From the NCBI RefSeq assembly GCF_900105415.1, contig NZ_FNSM01000001.1:3572501-3636500 (forward strand): DNA of 64,000 nt. Direction: 5' to 3'. The position numbers and the translations under genes were made by a program. Below are positions 47,447-54,886 of this stretch, one piece after another (within the stretch, counting starts at the first letter, position 1; each line of letters opens with the position of its first letter). Origin of the DNA: Streptomyces sp. TLI_105. Lineage in GTDB: Bacteria; Actinomycetota; Actinomycetes; Streptomycetales; Streptomycetaceae. The notes below the pieces were generated by a model, which was given only the letters and a program-made list of their open reading frames with translations, was not told the DNA's origin and did not search any database.

Positions 47447-48781
47447 TCAGACCGCCGGGTTCAGGACCAGCTTCGCCTTGTCGTTGGCGGCGTTCGGGTC
47501 GAAGGGGAAGCCCGTGCCGTACGGCGGCTTCAGGACGATCGCGCCCTTCGCGCCGGTGACGACCGTGTCGACGCGCAGCTCGAAGGGGAAGGTCACGCTC
47601 TGCTTCTCGGCCACCCAGATCGGCAGCTGGCACACGTAGCGCGGCGCGCCGGTGCGCACCTCGCCCTCCCACCAACCGCCGTCCGCGGTGCGCGGCTCGC
47701 AGGCCTCCGGCACGGTGGTGGCGGTGGAGCCCTGCGGGACGGTGACGTCGACGGAGCCGACCGGGTCGCCGGAGCCGAGGTTGGCGACCCAGGCCGGGCC
47801 GCGGTTGCGGAAGGTGACGTCCGCGCGGACGGTCTCGCCGGCGGCGGCGGTGAGCCGCGCGCCGCGGACGGCGAAGTCCGCGGTGTTGGCGACGCCGATC
47901 GAGGCGATGGTGCCGTTGTTCTCCGGGGCGAGGTCCTCGGCGCCGCCGCGGGCGTTCACGCCGATGTCGATGCGCTCGGACAGCGCGTACGGGGCGGTCT
48001 TCGCCTGCAGTGCCGTCGGCAGGGCGAAGGAGCCGCCCGGGGCCACGACGTCGTCGAAGGCGCAGTCGATCTTGGTGAGCACCTTGATCGCGCCCTCGCC
48101 GAGCGGCTCGCTGGTGCACTGCGGGGCGACCGTGCCGAGGTCGAGGCCGCGGGTGACGTAGAGGGTGACCTGGACGCCGTTCGCCGGCTCGTTGCCCTTG
48201 TTCACCACGGAGACCGGCACGGGGACGGTGGTGCCGGGGGCGATGCCGGTGACGGGCGTGGCCCGGGCGAGGACGAGGTCGGGACCGGAGGCGATCCGGA
48301 CGGTGGTGGAGCTCTCGGACGCGGTCATCGTGCCGGTGTCGGTGCGGGCCGTGGCCTGGTACGTGATCCGGCCGGTGACGCCCGCTCCGGTGCCTGCGGC
48401 GGCGCGCAGCTTCACCTCCACGGGGGCTTCGCCGGTCAGCGGCACCTCGGGGAGGGAGCAGACGGCGGTGGTGCCGGCCGGGGCGCAGGTGTCCGGCCAG
48501 GTGACGTCGGCGACGCCGGCCAGGCCGGAGACGTCGACGGTGAGCTCGCCGTCGGTCACGCGGACGTCGGCGTTGTCGTGATAGAGCCCCAGGCCGAGCG
48601 TGACGGCCTGGGCCTCGCCGCCGTCGGCGCCCTTGGGCAGCGCGAGCTCCCAGGGCGAGACGATCCACAGCTGGTCGCTGTCGGCGGCGGCCGGCGCCGC
48701 GGTCACGCCGACGGTGACCAGGCCGGCCGCGGTGGCGCACGCGGCGAGCCGCGCGAGACGGCCGAAGGAGGACTTCCTCAT
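47447..48781 (-). CDS. Secreted protein with CARDB/DUF11-like Ig domains
   Basis: 444 residues. Sec signal peptide (MRKSSFGRLARLAACATAAG..., AxA cleavage PAAADS near residue 34). The rest consists of beta-rich repeats: VEVKLRAAAGTGAGVTGRITYQATARTD; VPVSVVNKGNEPANGVQVTLYVTRGLDLG; VRADVTFRNRGPAWVANLGSGDP. The VxNKGxxPAxGV pattern is the CARDB/DUF11 cell-adhesion-related Ig fold. Several Cys (TCAPAGTTAVC, QCTSEP, DCAFDD, VCQLP) probably form disulfides. No LPxTG anchor, so probably released. Function unknown. Confidence 0.82.
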   Translation of the reverse strand: MRKSSFGRLARLAACATAAGLVTVGVTAAPAAADSDQLWIVSPWELALPKGADGGEAQAVTLGLGLYHDNADVRVTDGELTVDVSGLAGVADVTWPDTCAPAGTTAVCSLPEVPLTGEAPVEVKLRAAAGTGAGVTGRITYQATARTDTGTMTASESSTTVRIASGPDLVLARATPVTGIAPGTTVPVPVSVVNKGNEPANGVQVTLYVTRGLDLGTVAPQCTSEPLGEGAIKVLTKIDCAFDDVVAPGGSFALPTALQAKTAPYALSERIDIGVNARGGAEDLAPENNGTIASIGVANTADFAVRGARLTAAAGETVRADVTFRNRGPAWVANLGSGDPVGSVDVTVPQGSTATTVPEACEPRTADGGWWEGEVRTGAPRYVCQLPIWVAEKQSVTFPFELRVDTVVTGAKGAIVLKPPYGTGFPFDPNAANDKAKLVLNPAV

Positions 48782-48869
48782 GATCTCCTGCGTTCCTCAC
48801 TGCTTCGGGGACAGGGCGATGCGATGAGGAGACCGTCGAGGACGGCGAAGAGTTGCACGCCGGAGCGCG

Positions 48870-48889
48870 TTCAGTGGTTTTCAGTGGTT
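48870..48889. repeat. 10-bp tandem duplication spanning a stop codon
   Basis: TTCAGTGGTT (48870-48879) and TTCAGTGGTT (48880-48889), exact and adjacent. On the minus strand the copy at 48880-48889 holds the stop TGA of the small gene and the preceding Asn-His codons. Confidence 0.85.
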
Positions 48890-49105
48890 CCTGTACGTCG
48901 GGCAGGGGTTGCGGACGCCCGCCTCCGGGGGGCCGTAGTCGCCCAGCAGGGCTACCGAGGCCGCCGCGCCGCCGAAGGCGCGTATCGCGCGGAGGGCGGT
49001 GGTGAGGCGGTGGGGTCGGGGGACGGCGGTCACGCGGGGGAAGGTCGTCGCCGTGGTCGTCGCCGTGGGGAAGCTCGTCACTGTGGGGAAGGTCGTCGCT
49101 GTCAT
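48881..49105 (-). CDS. Small protein, unknown
   Basis: 74 residues from the ATG at 49105. The first 25 residues are low-complexity (MTATTFPTVTSFPTATTTATTF); the rest, RPHRLTTALRAIRAFGGAAASVALLGDYGPPEAGVRNP, has an amphipathic helix and looks like a genuine conserved core. The DNA of the N-terminal part is itself repetitive (GGGGAAGGTCGTCGC/GCCGT units, 49030-49105). I do not recognise a family. A second gene, for the HelD-type ATPase, starts divergently 226 bp away. Confidence 0.5.
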   Translation of the reverse strand: MTATTFPTVTSFPTATTTATTFPRVTAVPRPHRLTTALRAIRAFGGAAASVALLGDYGPPEAGVRNPCPTYRNH

Positions 49106-49225
49106 GCCTCCATGATGGAATTCGGACATTGCGGATACATCGGCCTGAGGATGGAACCCCGGTCCCCCTCGCGTCGGACGCCACCCCCTAGGGGAAAAGG
49201 ATTCGCTCCGGTCGACCGCCGGAGT

Positions 49226-49330
49226 TAGACTCGTCGGCTTCCCCGCCTCCCCCGTGGAGCGCCGCCGCCCGGTCGGAAACCGGCGGCCACTCTGTCGTGT
49301 CCGCGTATCCACCTGCCCGGAGGCTTCACC
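49226..49330 (+). promoter_or_regulatory. Promoter and structured leader of the HelD/HelR gene
   Basis: TAGACT (49226-49231) is a good -10; transcription from about 49239 gives a 92-nt leader. GCCG(CC)CGGT-CGGAA-ACCG(GC)GGC around 49264-49287 can fold into a hairpin ahead of GGAGG. CCCCTAGGGG (49185-49194) is a 10-bp palindrome further up. The rifamycin-associated element known upstream of helR genes was not seen. Confidence 0.5.
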
Positions 49331-51352
49331 GTGTCCGCATCCGACCCGCTCGCGCGCGAGCGCGCCCATCTGGCCTCGTCCCGCGCCGCGCTGCGCGCGA
49401 TGCGCGAGGACGTCGAGGCGCTCGACATCAAGGACGTCACCGCGAACTGGGTCAACTCCCTGGTGCTCGGGCGGCAGATCGAGGACCGGATCAAGGCGCT
49501 CGCGGACCTCGCCGACACCCCGCTCTTCTTCGGGCGGCTCGACTACCTGCACACCACGCAGGAGGGCCAGCGCTTCTACATCGGGCGGCGGCACGTCCAC
49601 GACGCCGACGGCGACCCGATGGTGATCGACTGGCGTGCGCCGGTCTCGCAGCCGTACTACCAGGCGTCGAAGAAGGACCCGCAGGACGTGGGCCTCCGGC
49701 GCCGCTTCGGCTACACGGGCGGCGAGCTCACCGCGTACGAGGACGAGCACCTCTCCGACCCGGAAGAGCTGGAGCACACCAGCCGGCTGCTCCAGGCCGA
49801 GATCGAGCGGCCCCGCGTCGGCCCCATGCGCGACATCGTCGCCACCATCCAGCCGGAGCAGGACGGGATCGTCCGCTCCGACCTGTCGGGGACGGTGTGC
49901 GTGCAGGGAGGTCCGGGGACCGGAAAGACGGCCGTCGGCCTGCACCGCGTCGCCTACCTGCTGTACGCGCACCGGGAGCGGCTCGCCCGCACCGGCACCC
50001 TGGTCATCGGGCCGAACCGTTCCTTCCTCCACTACATCGAGCAGGTCCTGCCCGCGCTCGGCGAGTTGGAGGTCCAGCAGGCGACGGTCGACGACCTCGT
50101 CGCGCACGTCGAGGTGCGGGGCGCGGACGAGGCGGCGACGGCAGTCGTGAAGGGCGACGCCCGGATGGCGGAGGTGCTGCGGCGGGCGGTCCGCTCGCAC
50201 GTGACGCTGCCGAAGGAGCCCCTGATGGTGGTGCGCGGTTCGCGGCGCTGGCGGGTCCCCGCGTACGAACTGGAGCAGATCGTACGGGAGTTGCTCGACC
50301 GCGACATCCGGTACGGGGCCGCCCGCGAGGCGCTCCCGCAGCGCATCGCGCACGCCGTCCTGGTCCGGATGGAGGAGGCCGGCGAGGCGCCCGACGACCG
50401 CGTGCAGAACGCGGTCGCGCGGAACACGGCGGTGAAGGCCGTCGTGAAGGAGTGCTGGCCGCTCGTCGAGCCCGCGAAGCTGGTCCTGCGGCTGCTGAGC
50501 GACGCCGACTTCCTCGCCGAGCACGCCGAGGGGCTGCTCACCGGGGACGAGCAGAAGCTGTTGCTGTGGACGAAGCCGGCGCGGAGCGTGAAGTCGGCGA
50601 AGTGGTCGGCGGCGGACGCCGTCCTCATCGACGAGGCGAAGGACCTGGTGGAGCGGACGCACTCGCTCGGGCACGTGGTCCTCGACGAGGCGCAGGACCT
50701 GTCCCCCATGCAGTACCGGGCGGTGGGCCGCCGCTGCACGACCGGCTCGGCGACGGTCCTGGGCGACCTGGCGCAGGGCACGACGCCGTGGGCGACGGAG
50801 AGCTGGGCGCAGGCGCTCGGGCACCTGGGGAAGCCGGAGGCGGTGGTGGAGGAGCTGACGGCCGGCTTCCGCGTGCCGCGAGAGGTCATCGCGTACGCCT
50901 CGCGGCTCCTTCCGCACATGTCGCCGGGGCTCGCGGCGGTGGAGTCGGTCCGGGAGAACCCGGGCTCCCTGGAGGTCCGCCCCAGCGACGCACTCGACGA
51001 GGACGTCGTCGCGGCCTGCGTCGAGGCGCTGGCGCACGAGGGCTCGATCGGCCTGATCGCCGCGGACGCGCGGATCGCGCCGCTCGCGGAGGCGCTGACG
51101 GCGGCCGGTCTGGCGTACCTCTCCCCCGGCGAGGAGACGACGGCCGAGTCGCGCCTCACGCTGGTCCCGGCCTCGCTGGCGAAGGGTCTGGAGTACGACT
51201 ACGTGGTCCTGGACGAGCCGGCGGCGGTCGTCGGCGGCGAACCGGACGAGCGGACGGGCCTGCGCCGGCTGTACGTGGCGCTGACGCGTGCGGTGTCGGG
51301 GCTGACGGTGGTTCACTCGGCGCCGGTACCGGAACAGTTGGGCGAGCTGTGA
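49331..51352 (+). CDS. HelD/HelR-class RNA polymerase-recycling ATPase
   Basis: 673 residues. GTG start with GGAGG 7 nt upstream. An N-terminal coiled region (LARERAHLASSRAALRAMREDVEALDIKDVTANWVNSLVLGRQIEDRIKALADL) matches the arm that HelD pushes into the polymerase secondary channel. Walker A GGPGTGKTAVGLHRVAYLLYAH near residues 195-215, and the second RecA-like domain carries VVLDEAQDLSPMQYRAVGRRC and, near the end, GLEYDYVVLDEP and RRLYVALTRA. HelD proteins free stalled RNA polymerase from nucleic acids, and the actinobacterial HelR class can displace rifamycins. The class assignment here is by sequence feel only. Confidence 0.85.
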   Translation: MSASDPLARERAHLASSRAALRAMREDVEALDIKDVTANWVNSLVLGRQIEDRIKALADLADTPLFFGRLDYLHTTQEGQRFYIGRRHVHDADGDPMVIDWRAPVSQPYYQASKKDPQDVGLRRRFGYTGGELTAYEDEHLSDPEELEHTSRLLQAEIERPRVGPMRDIVATIQPEQDGIVRSDLSGTVCVQGGPGTGKTAVGLHRVAYLLYAHRERLARTGTLVIGPNRSFLHYIEQVLPALGELEVQQATVDDLVAHVEVRGADEAATAVVKGDARMAEVLRRAVRSHVTLPKEPLMVVRGSRRWRVPAYELEQIVRELLDRDIRYGAAREALPQRIAHAVLVRMEEAGEAPDDRVQNAVARNTAVKAVVKECWPLVEPAKLVLRLLSDADFLAEHAEGLLTGDEQKLLLWTKPARSVKSAKWSAADAVLIDEAKDLVERTHSLGHVVLDEAQDLSPMQYRAVGRRCTTGSATVLGDLAQGTTPWATESWAQALGHLGKPEAVVEELTAGFRVPREVIAYASRLLPHMSPGLAAVESVRENPGSLEVRPSDALDEDVVAACVEALAHEGSIGLIAADARIAPLAEALTAAGLAYLSPGEETTAESRLTLVPASLAKGLEYDYVVLDEPAAVVGGEPDERTGLRRLYVALTRAVSGLTVVHSAPVPEQLGEL

Positions 51353-51371
51353 CCACCCCCGCGTCGGAGCG

Positions 51372-51799
51372 TTGCACCACGTCGAGCTGTGGGCGCGCGC
51401 CCGCCGGGGCGGTGCCCTTCCCGCCGTCCCCGCCCGTGTGGGCAATCGTCCCGCTGGGGCGGGACGGGTGGGCACACGGGACGGCGCGCTGAGCGGCGCC
51501 TCCGCGTTCCGCGCCTGGACCCGCACCACGTTGTGCGGCGCGCATCCGGTGCGGGTTCAGGGCGCGGGAGCCTGGGCCCGGCAAGGGGCGCCGTCCGTTG
51601 TGCCCACCCTCCCCCAAGCTCTCGGCTTCGCTCGAGCAGGGGGACCCCCCTCGCCCCAGCGGAACGATTGCCCACAACGGGGGTGGGCGGGGCACCGCCC
51701 CGGCAGAGCGGCTGCCCACAGCGGGGTGCGGGGGGGCACTACGCGGCGTACCTGGAGGACGAGGACGGGTTCGAGGTGGAGCTGGTGGCGGCGGACTAG
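51372..51799 (+). pseudogene. VOC/glyoxalase gene interrupted by the repeat element
   Basis: The head TTG CAC CAC... at 51372 encodes LHHVELW, the usual N-terminus of one VOC subfamily; the tail at 51734-51799 encodes GHYAAYLEDEDGFEVELVAAD followed by TAG, the usual C-terminus of the same subfamily (about 140 residues when intact). Between them lie about 345 bp of interspersed repeat and no VOC sequence; head and tail are in different frames. The gene is therefore dead: its middle was lost or replaced when the element arrived. The head is short (7 residues), so it is the weaker part of the argument. The tail stop overlaps the stop of the convergent phosphotransferase gene. Confidence 0.65.
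51388..51731. repeat. Interspersed palindromic mosaic element, copy 3
   Basis: Direct modules at 51388 and 51435; core left arm 51468-51527 and right arm 51548-51607 (60 bp each, inverted, roughly three quarters identical) around a 20-bp centre; a segment around CTCTCGGCTTCGCTCGAGCA to the right of the core (51608-51652), where copy 2 has its reverse complement on the left; inverted modules at 51655-51680 and 51694-51725. No open reading frame or transposase inside. Ends coincide with the break points of the VOC remnant. Confidence 0.85.
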
Positions 51800-52677
51800 A
51801 TCCCGTACTCCGGGAGCGCCTGCGTCCACGTGCGGTGGGCGACGGTCGCCAGGACCGGGTTCTTGCCCCGGTAGTAGTGCTCGGTCACGACGCCCCAGCA
51901 CAGGGCCCAGCCGCGGCCTCGCGCCCAGGTGGCGTCGTCGACCTCGGCGGCCTCGCGGAAGAGGGGGCGGGTGTCGGGGGTGAGCAGGGACCAGGCGGCC
52001 ATGAGGTCGACGGCCGGGTCACCCGTACCGAGGCAGCCGAAGTCGATGACGGCGTGGAGGCGGCCGTCGCGGGTCAGGAGGTTGCCGGGGAGCAGGTCGC
52101 CGTGGAGCCAGACGGGGTCGCCCTGCCAGGCCGGGAGGCGGAGCACCGACTCCCAGGCCTCGGTGGCGGCCTCGGCGTCGAGGGTGCCGTCCGCCCCGAG
52201 GGCGCGAAGAGCGGGTGCCATGAGGCCCTCTTCCCAGTCGGTGACCGGGCCGCCCCGGGAGGAGGCGGGTCCGCCGGTCGCGTCGATCCCGCGCAGGGAG
52301 ACGCCGAAGCGGCCCAACTCGACGGCGGCGTGGGCGAGATCGGCGATCGGCGCGTCGTAGGCGTCGGCCCCGTCCAGCCAGGCGAACACGGACCAGGGCT
52401 GGTCGTACCCCTCGCCGGGCACTCCCTGCCCGACGGGTACGGGCACGGGCAGGGTCAGGTGCGGCGCGAGGCGGGGCAGCCAGCGCTGCTCCTTCTCGGC
52501 CTGCCCGGTGGCCCATGCGGACTTCGGCAGCCGTACGGCGTGCTCGTCGCCGAGCCGGAACATCGCGTTGTCGGTGCCGGCGGACTCCACCTCCCGTACG
52601 GGAAGTCCCGCCCACGCGGGGAACTGGGCGGCGATCAGCCGCTCGACGAGGGCGGTGTCGATCCGGGGGGTGGCCAT
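51796..52677 (-). CDS. Aminoglycoside phosphotransferase-family kinase
   Basis: 293 residues, protein-kinase-like APH fold. N-lobe: VREVESAGTDNAMFRLGDEHAVRLPKSA with the ATP-site Lys (RLPK). Brugada-like catalytic loop HGDLLPGNLL (catalytic Asp, Asn) and the metal motif IDFGCLGTGDPAVDLMAAW. These enzymes phosphorylate aminoglycosides, macrolides or, more often, cellular small molecules; resistance cannot be assumed. ATG at 52677. Convergent with the broken VOC gene, their stops overlapping. Confidence 0.9.
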   Translation of the reverse strand: MATPRIDTALVERLIAAQFPAWAGLPVREVESAGTDNAMFRLGDEHAVRLPKSAWATGQAEKEQRWLPRLAPHLTLPVPVPVGQGVPGEGYDQPWSVFAWLDGADAYDAPIADLAHAAVELGRFGVSLRGIDATGGPASSRGGPVTDWEEGLMAPALRALGADGTLDAEAATEAWESVLRLPAWQGDPVWLHGDLLPGNLLTRDGRLHAVIDFGCLGTGDPAVDLMAAWSLLTPDTRPLFREAAEVDDATWARGRGWALCWGVVTEHYYRGKNPVLATVAHRTWTQALPEYGI

Positions 52678-52694
52678 GCGCGCGAGGCTAGCGA

Positions 52695-53285
52695 TCAAGC
52701 ATCGCGCGGGCCACGGGATTTCGGCTCCTTCGGCCGCTCCAGGATCAGATCTCCCGCGCGGGCGAGGACCTCGGCGCGGGTGCGGCCCTGGTGGTCGGCG
52801 GCGAGGAAGTGGTGGCCGATGGCCACGCAGAAGGCGAGGAGGGAGCGGGCCTCGACCTCGTCGGGGTCGGCGCAGAAGGTGCCGATCATCTCGCGGAGCA
52901 GTTCCATGCGCCGGTTGTCGACGCGGCGCAGGCGGGCGGCGACGGTCTCGTCGCGCCGGGCCCAGTCGCGGACGGCGAGGTCGATGGGGCGCAGCCGTTC
53001 GCCGGAGAAGGTGAGCATGCCGGCGAGGGTGATGAGGGCTCTCGGGTCGCCGTCCGCGTCCTGGCGGACGCGGTCGATCACCCGGTCGGCGGCCTCCCGC
53101 TCCCAGGTGTCGAGCATGGCGGCGAGGAGGGCGTCGCGGTCGGCGAAGTGGCCGTAGAAGCCGCCTTTGGTGACGCCGAGGCGTTTGGCGAGCGCTTCGA
53201 CGCGGACGGCGTCGGGGCCGCCGTCGGCGAGGACGGTCAGGCCCTCCTCTACCCATCGTTCGCGGGGTGTGCGTGCGGCGCCCAC
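52695..53285 (-). CDS. TetR-family regulator
   Basis: 196 residues, GTG start. DNA-binding domain: RWVEEGLTVLADGGPDAVRVEALAKRLGVTKGGFYGHFADRDALLAAMLDTWEREA (residues 10-65); the all-helical ligand domain follows. Divergent from the DUF2867 gene with two similar TATACGC palindromes between them, so it probably represses itself and that gene. Confidence 0.92.
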   Translation of the reverse strand: MGAARTPRERWVEEGLTVLADGGPDAVRVEALAKRLGVTKGGFYGHFADRDALLAAMLDTWEREAADRVIDRVRQDADGDPRALITLAGMLTFSGERLRPIDLAVRDWARRDETVAARLRRVDNRRMELLREMIGTFCADPDEVEARSLLAFCVAIGHHFLAADHQGRTRAEVLARAGDLILERPKEPKSRGPRDA

Positions 53286-53314
53286 GGTGTGTCCTCCCTC
53301 ACTCGCCGACCGAA

Positions 53315-53374
53315 TATACGCCTCCGTACATCAGGTCTGGCATCGTTGGCCTCGTCGTTATACGCAAGCGTATA
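53315..53374. promoter_or_regulatory. Two TetR operators between divergent genes
   Basis: TATACGC-AA-GCGTATA (53359-53374) is a perfect inverted repeat with 7-bp arms. TATACGC-CT-CCGTACA (53315-53330) is a degraded copy 44 bp away (centre to centre). Each lies near one start codon, as expected for a TetR regulator controlling both directions. Confidence 0.7.
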
Positions 53375-53396
53375 GAACTGGGAAGGCGGCAGCGCC

Positions 53397-53996
53397 ATGA
53401 AGCTCCCCGTCACCGAACACACCGCCAGGCCGTGGCGGATCCACGAGTTCACCCCCGACTTCACGACCGAGGACGTCTGGTCCTTCCGCACCCCGGGCGC
53501 CGGGCCCGACGACTTCCCGCGCGTGCTCGCGGCGATCGCGGCCGGCGCCGGCCTCTCCCGGCAGTCCGGACCGTCGAGGCTCCTGTTCGCGGTGCGCTGG
53601 AAGCTGGGCGCCCTGCTCGGCTGGGACGACCCGAAGGCCGGCCTCGGCCCGCGCGTCCGCTCGCTGCGCGAGCGCATGCCGGAGGAACTGACGGCGACGG
53701 CGGACCCCACCCCGGGGCCCGGCTCGTTCGTCCCCCTGTACGAGCTGCCCGACGAGGCCGCCCGGGAGCTGGCGAACAAGACCGTCCACGGGGTCGCGCA
53801 CCTGGGCTGGGTGGAGACGCCCGACGGCGGCCACGAGCTCCGCATGGCGGTCCTGGTCAAGCCCAACGGCCGCCTGGGCCGCCTCTACATGGCCCTGATC
53901 ACGCCCTTCCGGTACCTCATCGTCTACCCGGCGATGACCCGCCAGTGGGAGGCCGCCTGGCGGGACCGGGAGCGGCTGCTCGGGCAGAACCCCTAG
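53397..53996 (+). CDS. DUF2867 family protein
   Basis: 199 residues. Typical DUF2867 pattern: RPWRIHEFTPDFTTEDVWSFRTPGAGPDDFPRVLAAIAAG, then LLFAVRWKLGALLGWDD, and a C-terminal RMAVLVKPNGRLGRLYMALITPFRYLIVYPAMTRQWEAAWR. A SRPBCC-like beta-helix fold is known or predicted for this family; function unclear. GGAAGG precedes the ATG. Controlled by the divergent TetR. Its TAG stop lies in the first unit of a nine-copy array. Confidence 0.85.
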   Translation: MKLPVTEHTARPWRIHEFTPDFTTEDVWSFRTPGAGPDDFPRVLAAIAAGAGLSRQSGPSRLLFAVRWKLGALLGWDDPKAGLGPRVRSLRERMPEELTATADPTPGPGSFVPLYELPDEAARELANKTVHGVAHLGWVETPDGGHELRMAVLVKPNGRLGRLYMALITPFRYLIVYPAMTRQWEAAWRDRERLLGQNP

Positions 53997-54155
53997 GGAA
54001 GGTCGAGATCCCTAGGGGTGTCGAGACCCCTGAGGGCGCCGAGACCCCTGGGGAAGGTCGAGACCCCTGGGGGGTGTCGCGATCCCTGGAGGGCGTCGAG
54101 AGCCCTGGAGGGCGTCGAGAGCCCCAGGAAGTGTCGAGCCCCCTAGGGAGCGTCG
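53986..54155. repeat. 18-19-bp x 9 array joining two convergent stop codons
   Basis: Units such as AGACCCCTGGGGAAGGTCG begin at 53986, 54006, 54024, 54042, 54061, 54080, 54099, 54118 and 54137. The first unit contains CCCTAGGG, whose TAG stops the DUF2867 gene; the last also contains CCCTAGGG and, read on the minus strand, its TAG stops cutC. Middle units have CCCTGGGG or CCCTGAGG. Confidence 0.92.
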
Positions 54156-54835
54156 ACCGCCTCGCGCCACGTGCGGACCGCGTCCGCCGAGACCGGGTGG
54201 GTCCAGCCCTGCGGGCGGGCCGCGCCGCCGATGTGGAAGGCGGTGAGGCCGGCCGCGCGGAGGGTCGGGAGGTGGTCGAGGCGGAGGCCGCCGCCGACGA
54301 GGATCTGGGGTTCGTAGCCCGGTTCGCCCGTGCGGGCGCCTTCGGCGCGGAGGGTCGGCAGGCCGTCGTCGACGCCGGTCGCCGCGCCGGCCGTCAGGTA
54401 GGTGTCGAGGCCGGGCAGGTCGGCGAGGAGCTTGCGCAGGCCGTCGCGGTCGGCGGCGCGGTCGATCGCCCGGTGGAAGGTCCAGCGGGAGCCGTCCAGG
54501 ACGGCGATCAGGCGCTCGACGGCCACCAGGTCCGGCTCGCGGTCGGGGGTGAGGAAGCCGAGGACGAATTCGGTCGCGCCCGCCGAGCGGAGTTCCTCCG
54601 CCCGGGCGACCAGGGCGTCGACGTCGCCGGCCGCGAATCCGTCGGCGAGCCGGAGCATCACGCGCAGCGGGATGTCCACGGCGCGGCGGATGGCGGTGAA
54701 GGAGGCCGTGGACGGGGTGAGGCCGTCCGCCGCCATGTCGGTGACGAGTTCGAGCCGGTCGGCGCCACCGGTCTGGGCAGCGACCGCGTCTTCCTCGTCG
54801 AGGGCGATCACCTCAAGGACAGCACGGTTGCTCAT
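54143..54835 (-). CDS. cutC: CutC-family protein
   Basis: 230 residues, TIM barrel. LEVIALDEEDAVAAQTGGADRLELVTDMAADGLTPS at the start, PLRVMLRLADGFAAGDVD, WTFHRAIDRAADRDG and PQILVGGGLRLDHL are CutC hallmarks. The name comes from E. coli copper tolerance, but a direct copper role is disputed. ATG 54835 is preferred because GGAGG is about 10 nt upstream; ATG 54844 is too close. A DasR-like box sits in its promoter region, which points to amino-sugar control although copper genes lie next door. Confidence 0.9.
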   Translation of the reverse strand: MSNRAVLEVIALDEEDAVAAQTGGADRLELVTDMAADGLTPSTASFTAIRRAVDIPLRVMLRLADGFAAGDVDALVARAEELRSAGATEFVLGFLTPDREPDLVAVERLIAVLDGSRWTFHRAIDRAADRDGLRKLLADLPGLDTYLTAGAATGVDDGLPTLRAEGARTGEPGYEPQILVGGGLRLDHLPTLRAAGLTAFHIGGAARPQGWTHPVSADAVRTWREAVDAP

Positions 54836-54863
54836 CTCGCCCATTCCTCCATGAATGACGACT

Positions 54864-54879
54864 ACAGGTCTAGTCCAAT
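54864..54879 (-). promoter_or_regulatory. DasR-responsive-element-like box upstream of cutC
   Basis: ACAGGTCTAGTCCAAT matches the dre consensus ACTGGTCTAGACCACT at 13 of 16 positions, 29-44 bp before the cutC ATG. DasR is a GntR repressor of N-acetylglucosamine metabolism in Streptomyces. Confidence 0.5.
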
Positions 54880-54886
54880 GTCCAGA

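Noticed and set aside
51796..52677. Dedicated aminoglycoside resistance gene
   Set aside because: The APH fold is clear but the family is broad; nothing in context supports antibiotic resistance.
53986..54155. CRISPR or attachment-site array
   Set aside because: Units are directly adjacent with no spacers; no integrase.
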